64,000 nucleotides of DNA from Enterococcus phoeniculicola ATCC BAA-412 (GTDB lineage Bacteria; Bacillota; Bacilli; Lactobacillales; Enterococcaceae): positions 1,175,324 through 1,239,323 of the forward strand of contig NZ_ASWE01000001.1 of NCBI RefSeq assembly GCF_000407505.1, read 5' to 3'. Below the pieces are notes generated by a model, which saw only the letters and a list, made by a program, of their open reading frames with translations, was not told the origin of the DNA and made no database searches. Both the position numbers and the translations under genes were made by a program. Shown piece by piece: positions 50,525 to 57,992 of the stretch (position 1 is the first letter of the stretch; the number at the start of each line of letters is the position of its first letter).

Positions 50525-50568
50525 TTTTTGTTCTTTATTTTAATATTTAATAAAATAAAGAACAAAAA
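50525..50568. repeat. 18-base perfect inverted repeat
   Basis: TTTTTGTTCTTTATTTTA (50525-50542) and its exact complement (50551-50568) flank an 8-base spacer. Upstream of the lipoprotein gene; could be an operator or a bidirectional terminator. Confidence 0.8.
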
Positions 50569-50745
50569 CACTTCAAAAACAAGGAGAAAGTCTCGTTTTA
50601 TTTGCTATTAAGAACAATTTAAAAAAAACGGTAAGATTTCAAATAAATTCTATAATCGTTAAATTTTAAGCTCTTGAAGAAGATAAAAAAACGATATATT
50701 CGTTTCTTCCAAAAAAACTCTTCAAAAAATGATATATTAAAAAAC

Positions 50746-50786
50746 AGTTGTATTGTATTTATTCGTTGAATAAATACAATACAACT
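50746..50786. repeat. 19-base perfect inverted repeat
   Basis: AGTTGTATTGTATTTATTC (50746-50764), loop GTT, then the exact complement (50768-50786). No T run follows on either side, so a terminator role is unlikely. Confidence 0.85.
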
Positions 50787-50994
50787 ACATTCCCTTTTCC
50801 ATTTAAATAAAATATACAGATTCCTTATTGCGAATTTCTTATCGGTTAATTATCCATCTCAATTCATTGCCTAAAAAGAGAAGATATTATTGAATTCGTT
50901 ATTTATTAATATCAAAAGTCTGAAATTCTCCAAGCTCAATATTTGTATCTTTCATCTACCTACTGTATATTATTTAGCAAAGGAGGTGCTTATC

Positions 50995-51255
50995 TTGGAT
51001 ACAATTTTCGTTGTTTTACACATACTTTTCGGACTAGGCTCATTTATCGGTTCGTTATTATTAGTTTGGGGATTCAAAGAAACTTTTCAAACACTTACAG
51101 CTATACAAAAATCTGGTATTATTTTAACTGTTATCAGCTTATTTGCAACCATTGCAGTGACTATGTTCTCAAAGGGAAATGTACTTTTAGCAATTCTCTT
51201 TGTCCTTTTAGGCGGTATTACATGTGCTGCACTTGGCAAGAAGAAAACCGCTTAA
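50995..51255 (+). CDS. Small integral membrane protein, 86 residues
   Basis: Starts with TTG at 50995 after an almost complete Shine-Dalgarno (AAAGGAGGTG) six bases away. Three predicted membrane spans (about 4-26, 37-56, 60-80) and a basic tail GKKKTA. No family is recognised. It is followed by a strong terminator, so it is a single-gene unit downstream of the AT-rich palindromic region. Confidence 0.7.
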   Translation: MDTIFVVLHILFGLGSFIGSLLLVWGFKETFQTLTAIQKSGIILTVISLFATIAVTMFSKGNVLLAILFVLLGGITCAALGKKKTA

Positions 51256-51897
51256 TTAGACAGTAAACAAAGTAGGCATAATTAGATATAGTGCTGGACG
51301 ATGTTCTCTATTTTTTACAGATAAACTACTCAATCAAGAAAACATCGTTTGTAGCCACAGCATACACCTGACTAGTATGCAAAATAAACTAGTCAGGTGT
51401 ATGCTTTTTTCCTTTTACAATAGTAAAAAGGGGGCATGTAAACATCAATATTATTTGTGTCCATATGCTCAAATAAGTAGAGGACGTGATGGATTTAAAT
51501 TGAACGTTTCACAATTAATAGAACACTTCCCAACCTCATAGTTAATAGCTGCTATCTGCTAATAAAATTTAGAGATTTCCCTTCTAAAAATCACTAACAG
51601 TAAACAACAAAAAACCACCACGACCGTCGCCATGGTGGAAATGAAGGTTGTTATTTACTCTTGGTAGGAGTAAGTATGAAAAACCAATTCGGGATAATTG
51701 GCATATTAGCATACTACACAAATCTATTGAATGTATCATGAATAACTGTTAGTGAAATGCTAAATTTTTTATGAGAAAAGACTCATCAAGCGCTTTCTTT
51801 ATTATTCTACTCATAACTCATATTAGTGTATGGAATTTTTTTAGTATGGTACACTTATAGATGTACAGAGATTCTCAATTTAGGAGGCGTTCATTTT
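51256..51897. other. Intergenic region between the small membrane protein and the baeRF gene
   Basis: Contains a terminator (51359-51410) and a GC-richer hairpin at 51604-51655 (AACAAC and CCACCA segments pairing with TGGTGG and GTTGTT). No convincing gene was found in any frame. Confidence 0.5.
51359..51410 (+). terminator. Terminator after the 86-residue protein gene
   Basis: AGCATACACCTGACTAGT pairs perfectly with ACTAGTCAGGTGTATGCT, followed by six T. Confidence 0.92.
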
Positions 51898-52992
51898 ATG
51901 ACGGAAATCGGTAAAAAATTGTTGTCTCAATTGACTGTTGCAGATGCTGGCCCTTTCGTAACGATTATGCTGAACACTCATGTGGCACATCAGGAAGTGG
52001 AAAGAGATCAGATTAAGTTGAAAAATTTTGCCAAAGAGGCAAAAAGACGCTTTGAGAAAAAATACGCTGAACACGACTGGATTGCTTTTCAAGAAAAAAT
52101 TGACACATTATTATCAAGCAAAGAATTTTGGCGCACCAACGCAGCGAGCGTTGCAATCATTTTGACAGCGGAGGAGACCTACATTCATCGTTTGTCCATC
52201 CCTGTAGATGATCAGTATTATGTTAGTGATACTCCCTATATCCTAGCAATTATCAAAAATGCACAATTTAACTACGCCTATTATATTCTAGGATTAAATC
52301 GGGACAGTATGAAACTTTATCGGATAGATAATAAACAAACATCAGAAGTTCCTCTTCCTGAGAATGCACCGAAAGATTTGGTGACTGCATTAGGGGATGA
52401 ATTAACCAACAATGGAGGCTCTTCTGGAAAAGATGGCCTTTCCTATCACGGAATCAATACAAAAGATGAAGAAATTGAAATTGACTGGATAAACTACTAT
52501 CAAGCAGTGGACGGATTTTTAAAAGACTCCTTTGTAAATGAAGAAGGGTTGCCGATTTATCTTTATGCACTCCCTGAAAACCAAACGATGTTTAAAAAAG
52601 TGGCAAAAACTCCTTATTATCAGTCTGAAATTACGATTTCAGCTTCTCCAGCACAACTTACAGCAAAGGATTTATCCACTGCTGTTGAAAAAATAAATAG
52701 CGAATTAATGAAAAAAGAAACCCAAAGCTACACCCGTTTGATGAATAAGAAATTTCTCGATCAATTAGTAGATTTAGTTCCAGCAGCAAAAGAAGGGAAA
52801 CTCTCTCATCTATTTATTGCTACTTCAAATCTAGCGGATGGATTTGGAGAAAATCCTGAGACAGAATATGATCGTAGACAAGTTTTAAATAAATTAGCGG
52901 TAAATGTGTTGGAAAATAGTGGACAAGTCTTTGTCTTAGATCAAAAAGATTCCCCCGATGAAAAAAGTTTATTGGGCATCCTACGATACTAA
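51898..52992 (+). CDS. Bacterial archaeo-eukaryotic release factor-like (baeRF) family protein
   Basis: A 364-residue protein of the eRF1-like baeRF group, predicted from comparative work to act on the ribosome or RNA, with no settled function. The N-terminal domain (about 1-130), a central domain around the segment YYILGLNRDSMKLYRI (about 125-145) and the late FIATSNLADGFG and DRRQVLNKLAV segments fit the family. It lacks the GGQ motif of true class I release factors. The start is ATG at 51898 after AGGAGG; upstream codons are not coding. Own terminator, no operon partner. Confidence 0.75.
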   Translation: MTEIGKKLLSQLTVADAGPFVTIMLNTHVAHQEVERDQIKLKNFAKEAKRRFEKKYAEHDWIAFQEKIDTLLSSKEFWRTNAASVAIILTAEETYIHRLSIPVDDQYYVSDTPYILAIIKNAQFNYAYYILGLNRDSMKLYRIDNKQTSEVPLPENAPKDLVTALGDELTNNGGSSGKDGLSYHGINTKDEEIEIDWINYYQAVDGFLKDSFVNEEGLPIYLYALPENQTMFKKVAKTPYYQSEITISASPAQLTAKDLSTAVEKINSELMKKETQSYTRLMNKKFLDQLVDLVPAAKEGKLSHLFIATSNLADGFGENPETEYDRRQVLNKLAVNVLENSGQVFVLDQKDSPDEKSLLGILRY

Positions 52993-53028
52993 TGAACTGT
53001 TTAAACACTAACGAAGGTGAGAATGGAC

Positions 53029-53062
53029 AAGAGCCTAACCGATTTTTCGGTTAGGCTCTTTA
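53029..53062 (+). terminator. Terminator after the baeRF gene
   Basis: AAGAGCCTAACCGA (53029-53042) pairs perfectly with TCGGTTAGGCTCTT (53047-53060), followed by TAATTAA; the T run is short. Confidence 0.8.
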
Positions 53063-53525
53063 ATTAAGCGATTAAATATTTTATTAGCCGTACATAACGA
53101 CCTGCATTATGCTGACTGGGTTTTATCTAAACTATTAGCCACTTTTACAAGGTCATCGAAGGTGTTTCGTTTCTCATCTACACAATTTGAACCCATACCT
53201 CTTTCAAATCTATGCGGTTCCGAGACCGCGCCTTCGGAGTAGACTTCTATCAAAACGAAGTAAAAGGACTTTCACATCTAATTTCTTAATACTTTTCTAG
53301 TATAGCAAACAGAATGTTCGTATGCTATCGCTTACTTTAAATTTAATAATTCCTTAAACATAAATTATTCAAAGAAAGGGCTAGCCCACACTTTTTTTCT
53401 GTGCTATAATAGGAGTGTAGTTTTTGTTCGGTAATATATGGTAGTTTGTTTCATAATAAACATCTTCCACATTCACCATTCAAGTAATTGCAAAATATGT
53501 GTTTAACACAAGGAGGATTTTTATT
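53063..53525. other. Region upstream of the cold-shock gene
   Basis: Holds an extended -10 promoter (TGCTATAAT, 53402-53410) that would give a 5' untranslated leader of about 110 bases for the cold-shock gene, typical of csp genes. On the minus strand an open frame of about 55 codons (53107-53271; 29 residues from an internal ATG at 53196) has a coding-like composition but no ribosome site. A small GC-rich hairpin lies at about 53214-53230. Confidence 0.5.
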
Positions 53526-53726
53526 ATGGAAACAGGTACAGTAAAATGGTTTAACTCAGACAAAGGTTTTGGTTTCATCACTGCAGAAAACGGAAACGAC
53601 GTATTCGTTCACTTTTCAGCTATCCAAGGTGAAGGCTTCAAAACTTTAGAAGAAGGCCAAGCAGTAACTTTTGATATCGAAGAAGGTCAACGTGGACCTC
53701 AAGCTACTAACGTTAACAAAGCTTAA
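53526..53726 (+). CDS. Cold-shock protein (CspA family)
   Basis: RNA chaperone of 66 residues with the OB-fold RNA-binding motifs KGFGFI (RNP1) and VFVHFS (RNP2). It destabilises RNA structure in the cold or during growth. Start ATG at 53526 follows AAGGAGG; the nine codons upstream in frame cross that ribosome site. The long leader is expected to carry temperature-dependent regulation. Which csp paralogue this is cannot be told. Confidence 0.96.
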   Translation: METGTVKWFNSDKGFGFITAENGNDVFVHFSAIQGEGFKTLEEGQAVTFDIEEGQRGPQATNVNKA

Positions 53727-53742
53727 TTAACTTGTAGACTTC

Positions 53743-53777
53743 AAACTTCCGTCGACGAATCGACGGAAGTTTTTTTA
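53743..53777 (+). terminator. Terminator after the cold-shock gene
   Basis: AACTTCCGTCGA pairs perfectly with TCGACGGAAGTT around CGAA, followed by TTTTT. Confidence 0.92.
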
Positions 53778-53909
53778 TACATAAAAAACACCACCCCTTT
53801 AAACGTGTGCTAGTACAGCGATGACAAAAACTTCTTTTCTAGCTTAATATATCTGTTTTTCGCAAATTAGGCTTGCATTATTCTAATGAACCTTTTATCA
53901 TGAAGAAGA

Positions 53910-54131
53910 ATAGTTTTAGACTAGTACTTATGAAATGGTTAAAGAGAGTGAATCCTTGGCTGAAAGATTGACACCCACTTAAATAAGGAACCTGCTAAAA
54001 TGAACTTGCTATGAAAATGGCACGATTCCCATCGTTATCGGGCTGAAGTTGGACTATAAAAAGATAGTCAAGCAAGGTGGTACCGCGAAACTCAATCGTT
54101 TCGTCCTTACATGGACGAGGCGATTTTTTTA
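53910..54131 (+). promoter_or_regulatory. T-box riboswitch upstream of proS (probably proline)
   Basis: The T-box AGGTGGTACCGCG (54075-54087) is followed by a terminator hairpin (54094-54131). The base of Stem I is TTTTAG (53914-53919) with CTAAAA (53995-54000). The specifier just inside it reads CCT (53991-53993), a proline codon, in the context GGAACCTGC. The downstream gene is a prolyl-tRNA synthetase, which agrees. Confidence 0.88.
54094..54131 (+). terminator. T-box-controlled terminator before proS
   Basis: AATCGTTTCGTCC pairs with GGACGAGGCGATT (G-U pairs) around TTACAT, followed by seven T. Confidence 0.85.
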
Positions 54132-54150
54132 TTTTTTAGGAGGAGAAATG

Positions 54151-55590
54151 ATGACAAACTTACAGACAGAAGATTTTTCAAAATGGTATTTACAAACTAT
54201 TCAAAAGGCTGATTTAATGGCTTATTCACCTGTACGTGGCTGTATTATTTTTAAACCAGACGGGTATGAATTATGGGAGCATATTCAAGAAGAATTCAAT
54301 AAGTTCTTACGCTCGGAGGGGATTCGTAATGCGTATTTCCCAATGCTGATTCCCCAAAACTTCTTCCAAAAAGAAGAAGACCACATTGAAGGATTTGCCC
54401 CTGAGCTTCCTTGGGTGACTGAAGTAGGTTCTGAGAAATTGGAGGAACCCTTAGCATTACGTCCAACTTCTGAAACGATGATTGGTTCAGCATTCAGCGA
54501 GTGGATTAATTCTTATCGTGATTTGCCTTATGAGATTAATCAATGGGCAAACGTCTTTCGTTGGGAGAAAAAAACACTGCCTTTCTTGCGTACTTCTGAA
54601 TTCTTATGGCAAGAAGGACATACTGCACATGAAAATGAAGAAGAAGCACGCGTACGTACAGAAAAAGTGTTGGAAGCTTATGCTGATTTGATTGAAAACT
54701 TTTTAGCTATTCCAGTCTATCGTGGACAAAAAACACCTTCTGAACGTTTTGCCGGAGCAGTAGATACGTATTCTGTTGAAGCGATGATGAAAGATGGAAA
54801 AGCGGTCCAAGCAGGAACTTCTCATTATATGGGAACAAAATTTGCAGAAGCATTTGATATTCGCTACCTCAATCGTGAGAACAAACACGTATACGCCCAC
54901 ACAACTTCTTGGGGGATTTCAACGCGTTTAATTGGTTCTCTCATCATGGTTCATGGTGACGAACAAGGATTAGTTTTCCCACCAAAAATTGCCCCTACGC
55001 AAATTGTATTAATTCCTGTAGGTCCATGGAAAAAAAATCCTGCAATTTTGGAAAAATTGACTGCACTAAAAACAGATCTTGTTGACAAAGGATACCGCGT
55101 ACGTATTGATGATACCGATAACTCTGTCGGGTTTAAATTTAATGAATGGGAACTAAAAGGAGCTGCTATCCGTGTAGAGTGTGGTCCTCGTGATTTAGAA
55201 AATGAACAAGCTATGGTCAAAGTACGTGACTTAGATGAAAAAGTAGCCGTTCCATTCAACGAGCTAGAGCATCATCTCGATCGTGAGTTAACAGCCATGC
55301 AGACACGTCTTTTAGAGAATGCCCGCTTGCGAAACAAGGAAAATGAGCATTATGATATTGAAACACTAGACGAGTTAAAAGCACATATTGAAGCGTCTAA
55401 ACAAGCAAATAAAACACCTGGCTTTGTTTTAATTGGATGGGATGGAAGCGAAGAGACAGAGAAACAAATTAAGGAAGAAACAGGATTCACTACACGAAAT
55501 ATTCCATTTGAAGTGCCTGTTGAAAAAACGGTTGACTTAGTTAGCGGAAAACCGGCCAAACATACTGTTTGGATTGCGCGTGCATATTAA
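54151..55590 (+). CDS. proS: Prolyl-tRNA synthetase, archaeal/eukaryotic type (ProS type 3)
   Basis: Charges tRNA-Pro. 479 residues without the large editing (INS) insertion between motifs 2 and 3 that defines the bacterial type of about 570 residues. The archaeal/eukaryotic type is supported by class II motif 2 around FRWEKKTLPFLRTSEFLWQEGHTAH, split here as positions about 148-172, and by the C-terminal Tyr (VWIARAY). The start is ATG at 54151, seven bases after AGGAGG; the ATG one codon earlier is less well spaced. Controlled by a proline T-box. I recall a bacterial-type ProRS in E. faecalis, so this form may be acquired or a second copy. Confidence 0.92.
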   Translation: MTNLQTEDFSKWYLQTIQKADLMAYSPVRGCIIFKPDGYELWEHIQEEFNKFLRSEGIRNAYFPMLIPQNFFQKEEDHIEGFAPELPWVTEVGSEKLEEPLALRPTSETMIGSAFSEWINSYRDLPYEINQWANVFRWEKKTLPFLRTSEFLWQEGHTAHENEEEARVRTEKVLEAYADLIENFLAIPVYRGQKTPSERFAGAVDTYSVEAMMKDGKAVQAGTSHYMGTKFAEAFDIRYLNRENKHVYAHTTSWGISTRLIGSLIMVHGDEQGLVFPPKIAPTQIVLIPVGPWKKNPAILEKLTALKTDLVDKGYRVRIDDTDNSVGFKFNEWELKGAAIRVECGPRDLENEQAMVKVRDLDEKVAVPFNELEHHLDRELTAMQTRLLENARLRNKENEHYDIETLDELKAHIEASKQANKTPGFVLIGWDGSEETEKQIKEETGFTTRNIPFEVPVEKTVDLVSGKPAKHTVWIARAY

Positions 55591-55947
55591 TATCCTATTG
55601 TACAAAATTTTTATGAAGTGCAGAAAGAAGGAGTTAGCTCCAGCATGATTCATACGTTGAAGATAATGAAAGTGAACAATAGGGGAGCCCTTTGATTCAT
55701 ATTTCAAACGTAGATGATGATGAGCTTCCTTCCCGCCATTTAGTATGATTTAAGGAAGTTAGGGCAGACCTTTTGTTTGTCCTAGCTTCTTTTTTGTTCA
55801 GTTTATTCCTCTATTTTTGTCAAATCATTCCAACATTTCCCCCTGTTTCAGTCGTTCTCATCCTTTGTTAAAATACCAAGAAAAATTTCCTCTTTTTCTT
55901 AAAATCAGGTAAGATAATGATAATCACTATCTAGTAAGGAGAATAAG
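55591..55947. other. Intergenic region with a structured, switch-like RNA
   Basis: No gene. From about 55620 to 55795 runs a stretch with competing helices and a terminator (see findings). A 15-codon frame (55645-55692) follows GAAGGAG but at too long a spacing. Downstream, at 55910-55947, lies the ribosome site of the response regulator. Confidence 0.5.
55755..55795 (+). terminator. Terminator ending the RNA between proS and the response regulator
   Basis: GAAGTTAGGGCAGAC (55755-55769) pairs with GTTTGTCCTAGCTTC (55775-55789) with three G-U pairs, followed by T's. The 5' arm can instead pair upstream (AAGGAAG with CTTCCTT, 55725-55731), so the element may be conditional. Confidence 0.75.
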
Positions 55948-56628
55948 ATGAAAATTTTTTTAATTGAAGATGATGAAAAAATTCTTCGACTAGTTACTGC
56001 ACAGTTAGAAAAATATGGGTATCAAGTCATCACACCAGAAAATTTCCAAACAATTACAGACACATTCACCAAAGAGCAGCCACAGCTTGTTTTGCTAGAT
56101 GTCAACTTACCGTATTTTGACGGCTTTTACTGGTGTCGAAAAATTCGCGAAATTTCTATGGTGCCTATTTTATTTATTTCCTCACGTGACAGTAACATGG
56201 ATCAGGTAATGGCGTTAGAATATGGCGCAGATGACTATCTCGTAAAACCATTTTCCTATGAAATACTCATCGCTAAAATTAAAAGTCTGTTAAGACGAGT
56301 CGGAGAATATACCCCTATACAAGAGGAGCGTACTTTTTTATGGGAGGGACTCACTTATTATCCAGAGAGATTAGAAATGAGCTATCAGGGAAAGACCGAA
56401 TTACTGACAAAACGTGAGGGTGGACTATTAGATTTGCTTTTAACAGATACTCCTAAAATCGTTCGTAGAGAACAAATACTAAACAAACTATGGGATGATG
56501 AACATTTTGTTGATGATAATACGCTATCGGTCAATGTTACTAGATTAAGAAGAAAATTAGATTCACTGGGAATGACCAATGTCTTGCACACGATACGAGG
56601 ACAAGGCTATCAGCTACGTAAGGAGTAA
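55948..56628 (+). CDS. Response regulator, OmpR family (BceR-like)
   Basis: Two-component regulator of 226 residues. Receiver domain with phospho-Asp51 (LLDVNLP) and Lys100 (YLVKPF), then a winged-helix DNA-binding domain (about 125-226, LSVNVTRLRRKL). The start ATG follows AAGGAG. Followed after three bases by the kinase and then an ABC transporter, the Bce arrangement for peptide-antibiotic sensing. A binding site of BceR type sits before the transporter genes (57904-57917). Confidence 0.93.
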   Translation: MKIFLIEDDEKILRLVTAQLEKYGYQVITPENFQTITDTFTKEQPQLVLLDVNLPYFDGFYWCRKIREISMVPILFISSRDSNMDQVMALEYGADDYLVKPFSYEILIAKIKSLLRRVGEYTPIQEERTFLWEGLTYYPERLEMSYQGKTELLTKREGGLLDLLLTDTPKIVRREQILNKLWDDEHFVDDNTLSVNVTRLRRKLDSLGMTNVLHTIRGQGYQLRKE

Positions 56629-56631
56629 AAA

Positions 56632-57612
56632 ATGAAACTATTTATCAGAGAAATTCGCATTCGCTTTAGTTTTCAACTGGGTTTAGTTGGTTCAATCCTT
56701 CTTCTTATTTGGCTGGATGGTTATCAAAATATCCGTTTGCTTTTTTACCTGTTCTTTTTAAGCCTTTTATTAATTTGTCTATATTGGGGACTTCACTATT
56801 ACAATCAAAGAAAATTTTATAAAAAGCTGACGAATCCTCAACTGATATATACTGAATTAAATGAGCTGAAGACTCCTGTGGGCAAAGCACTCGATCAACT
56901 GTTTAAAAATCAATATAAAAGCTATTATCAAGAAACAACTTCACTAAAAATGACGCAAAAACAACAAAGAGAATTTATGGATTTGTGGATTCATCAAATG
57001 AAAACACCGTTAGCCGTCATTGAGCTTCTGTTACAAGAAGAGCCAGTAGATATAGAGAGCTTAGCCGAAGAAACAGACCGTTTAAATGACGGCTTAATGG
57101 TGGCATTAACAATGAGCCGCATCCAAAACTTACAAGATGATTTTGTGATAAAGCCTTTAGTTATCAGTGAGCTTGCAAAAAAAGTGATTCAAGAGCACAA
57201 ACAAACCTTCATCCGCAGCCAAGTATATCCAAAACTTGAATTTCCCACAACTGTTCAAATACAAAGTGATCAAAAATGGTTACATTTTATTCTTTATCAG
57301 CTCTTATCCAACGCAATTAAATATTCAAAGGATGGTGGCGTGGTTACTATATATGGAGAAGAACGAAAAGACAGCTATGCCGTCGTAGTAAAAGATGAAG
57401 GAATAGGTATTCCTGAAGCAGACCTTCCTAAAATATTTCAGCCGTTTTTTACAGGAGAAAATGGGCGTAAGCAGCAAGAGGCTACTGGAATGGGGCTATA
57501 TTTAAGTGAAAAAGCGGCAACAGATCTGGGTATTATCCTCTCTGTTGAATCAAAAATAGAGGTTGGAACCTCTGTCACACTTCTATTTTCAAACTGGACA
57601 ATTATCAAATAG
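56632..57612 (+). CDS. Intramembrane-sensing histidine kinase (BceS-like)
   Basis: A 326-residue kinase with two closely spaced N-terminal membrane spans (about 13-29 and 35-55) and almost no extracellular loop, the mark of BceS-type kinases that sense via their partner transporter. The H box has His121 (LWIHQMKTPLAVI), and the ATPase shows N (LSNAIKYS), G1 DEGIGIP and G2 GMGLYL. The gap to the response regulator is three bases. Functional partners are probably the BceAB-like transporter that follows. Confidence 0.92.
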   Translation: MKLFIREIRIRFSFQLGLVGSILLLIWLDGYQNIRLLFYLFFLSLLLICLYWGLHYYNQRKFYKKLTNPQLIYTELNELKTPVGKALDQLFKNQYKSYYQETTSLKMTQKQQREFMDLWIHQMKTPLAVIELLLQEEPVDIESLAEETDRLNDGLMVALTMSRIQNLQDDFVIKPLVISELAKKVIQEHKQTFIRSQVYPKLEFPTTVQIQSDQKWLHFILYQLLSNAIKYSKDGGVVTIYGEERKDSYAVVVKDEGIGIPEADLPKIFQPFFTGENGRKQQEATGMGLYLSEKAATDLGIILSVESKIEVGTSVTLLFSNWTIIK

Positions 57613-57647
57613 AGGTTAAAGTATAAAACCAAACAAAAGGGACAGTT

Positions 57648-57785
57648 ATGAGACAAAATCAGAATTATCTACGTAAAAAGGGCGCATCCGTTTATCGCTT
57701 GCGCTCTTTAATCGTGGAAACAGAGACGATTTCTTCTGCCCCTGCTTCTTTTTTAGTCACAGCAAGAGTTTTTTTTTACTATTAA
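57648..57785 (+). CDS. Possible small ORF between kinase and transporter genes, 45 residues
   Basis: ATG at 57648 follows AAAAGGGAC at good spacing and opens a 45-codon frame ending FFYY and TAA at 57783-57785. It is basic at the N-terminus (RQNQNYLRKKG). No family is recognised. The region also contains a GC-rich hairpin (about 57676-57709), so the stretch may be a structured RNA instead. Treat as hypothetical. Confidence 0.25.
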   Translation: MRQNQNYLRKKGASVYRLRSLIVETETISSAPASFLVTARVFFYY

Positions 57786-57810
57786 TTTGAAATGAACCAA
57801 AGAGGCGTCT

Positions 57811-57852
57811 GGGTAGTGAATTAGGAATCGTTTGCGCTCTACTCATTTTTTT
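57811..57852 (+). terminator. Possible terminator before the Bce transporter operon
   Basis: GGGTAG (57811-57816) pairs imperfectly with CTACTC (57839-57844) with a long loop, followed by ATTTTTTTAT. Weak stem. Confidence 0.35.
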
Positions 57853-57903
57853 ATACCAAACCTATAGCTAGCCTCTCTTTATTAATAAACATTCAAACAT
57901 TTA

Positions 57904-57917
57904 TGACAACTTTGTAA
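57904..57917 (+). promoter_or_regulatory. BceR-type binding site upstream of the transporter genes
   Basis: TGACA-ACTT-TGTAA fits the TNACA-N4-TGTAA pattern I recall for BceR in Bacillus exactly. A degenerate second copy (TGACA-AGTT-TGCGC, 57924-57937) follows at two-turn spacing. Confidence 0.65.
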
Positions 57918-57992
57918 GATTTCTGACAAGTTTGCGCATAGGAGTTTTTTTTCATCTCTTGTAGACTAAAGGAAAGAAAAGGAGGAATGATC

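Larger units (their letters stand above)
50446..50994. other. AT-rich intergenic region with two perfect inverted repeats
   Basis: About 550 bases with no gene. It contains an 18-base perfect inverted repeat (50525-50568), a 19-base one (50746-50786), and between them an imperfect hairpin around AACGATATATTCGTT (about 50687-50702). The in-frame extension of the small ORF at 50995 back to 50890 lacks a ribosome site. Confidence 0.6.

Noticed and set aside
50890-50994. N-terminal extension of the 86-residue membrane protein
   Set aside because: The extra 35 codons lack a ribosome site and cross the very strong AAAGGAGGTG that clearly serves the TTG at 50995.
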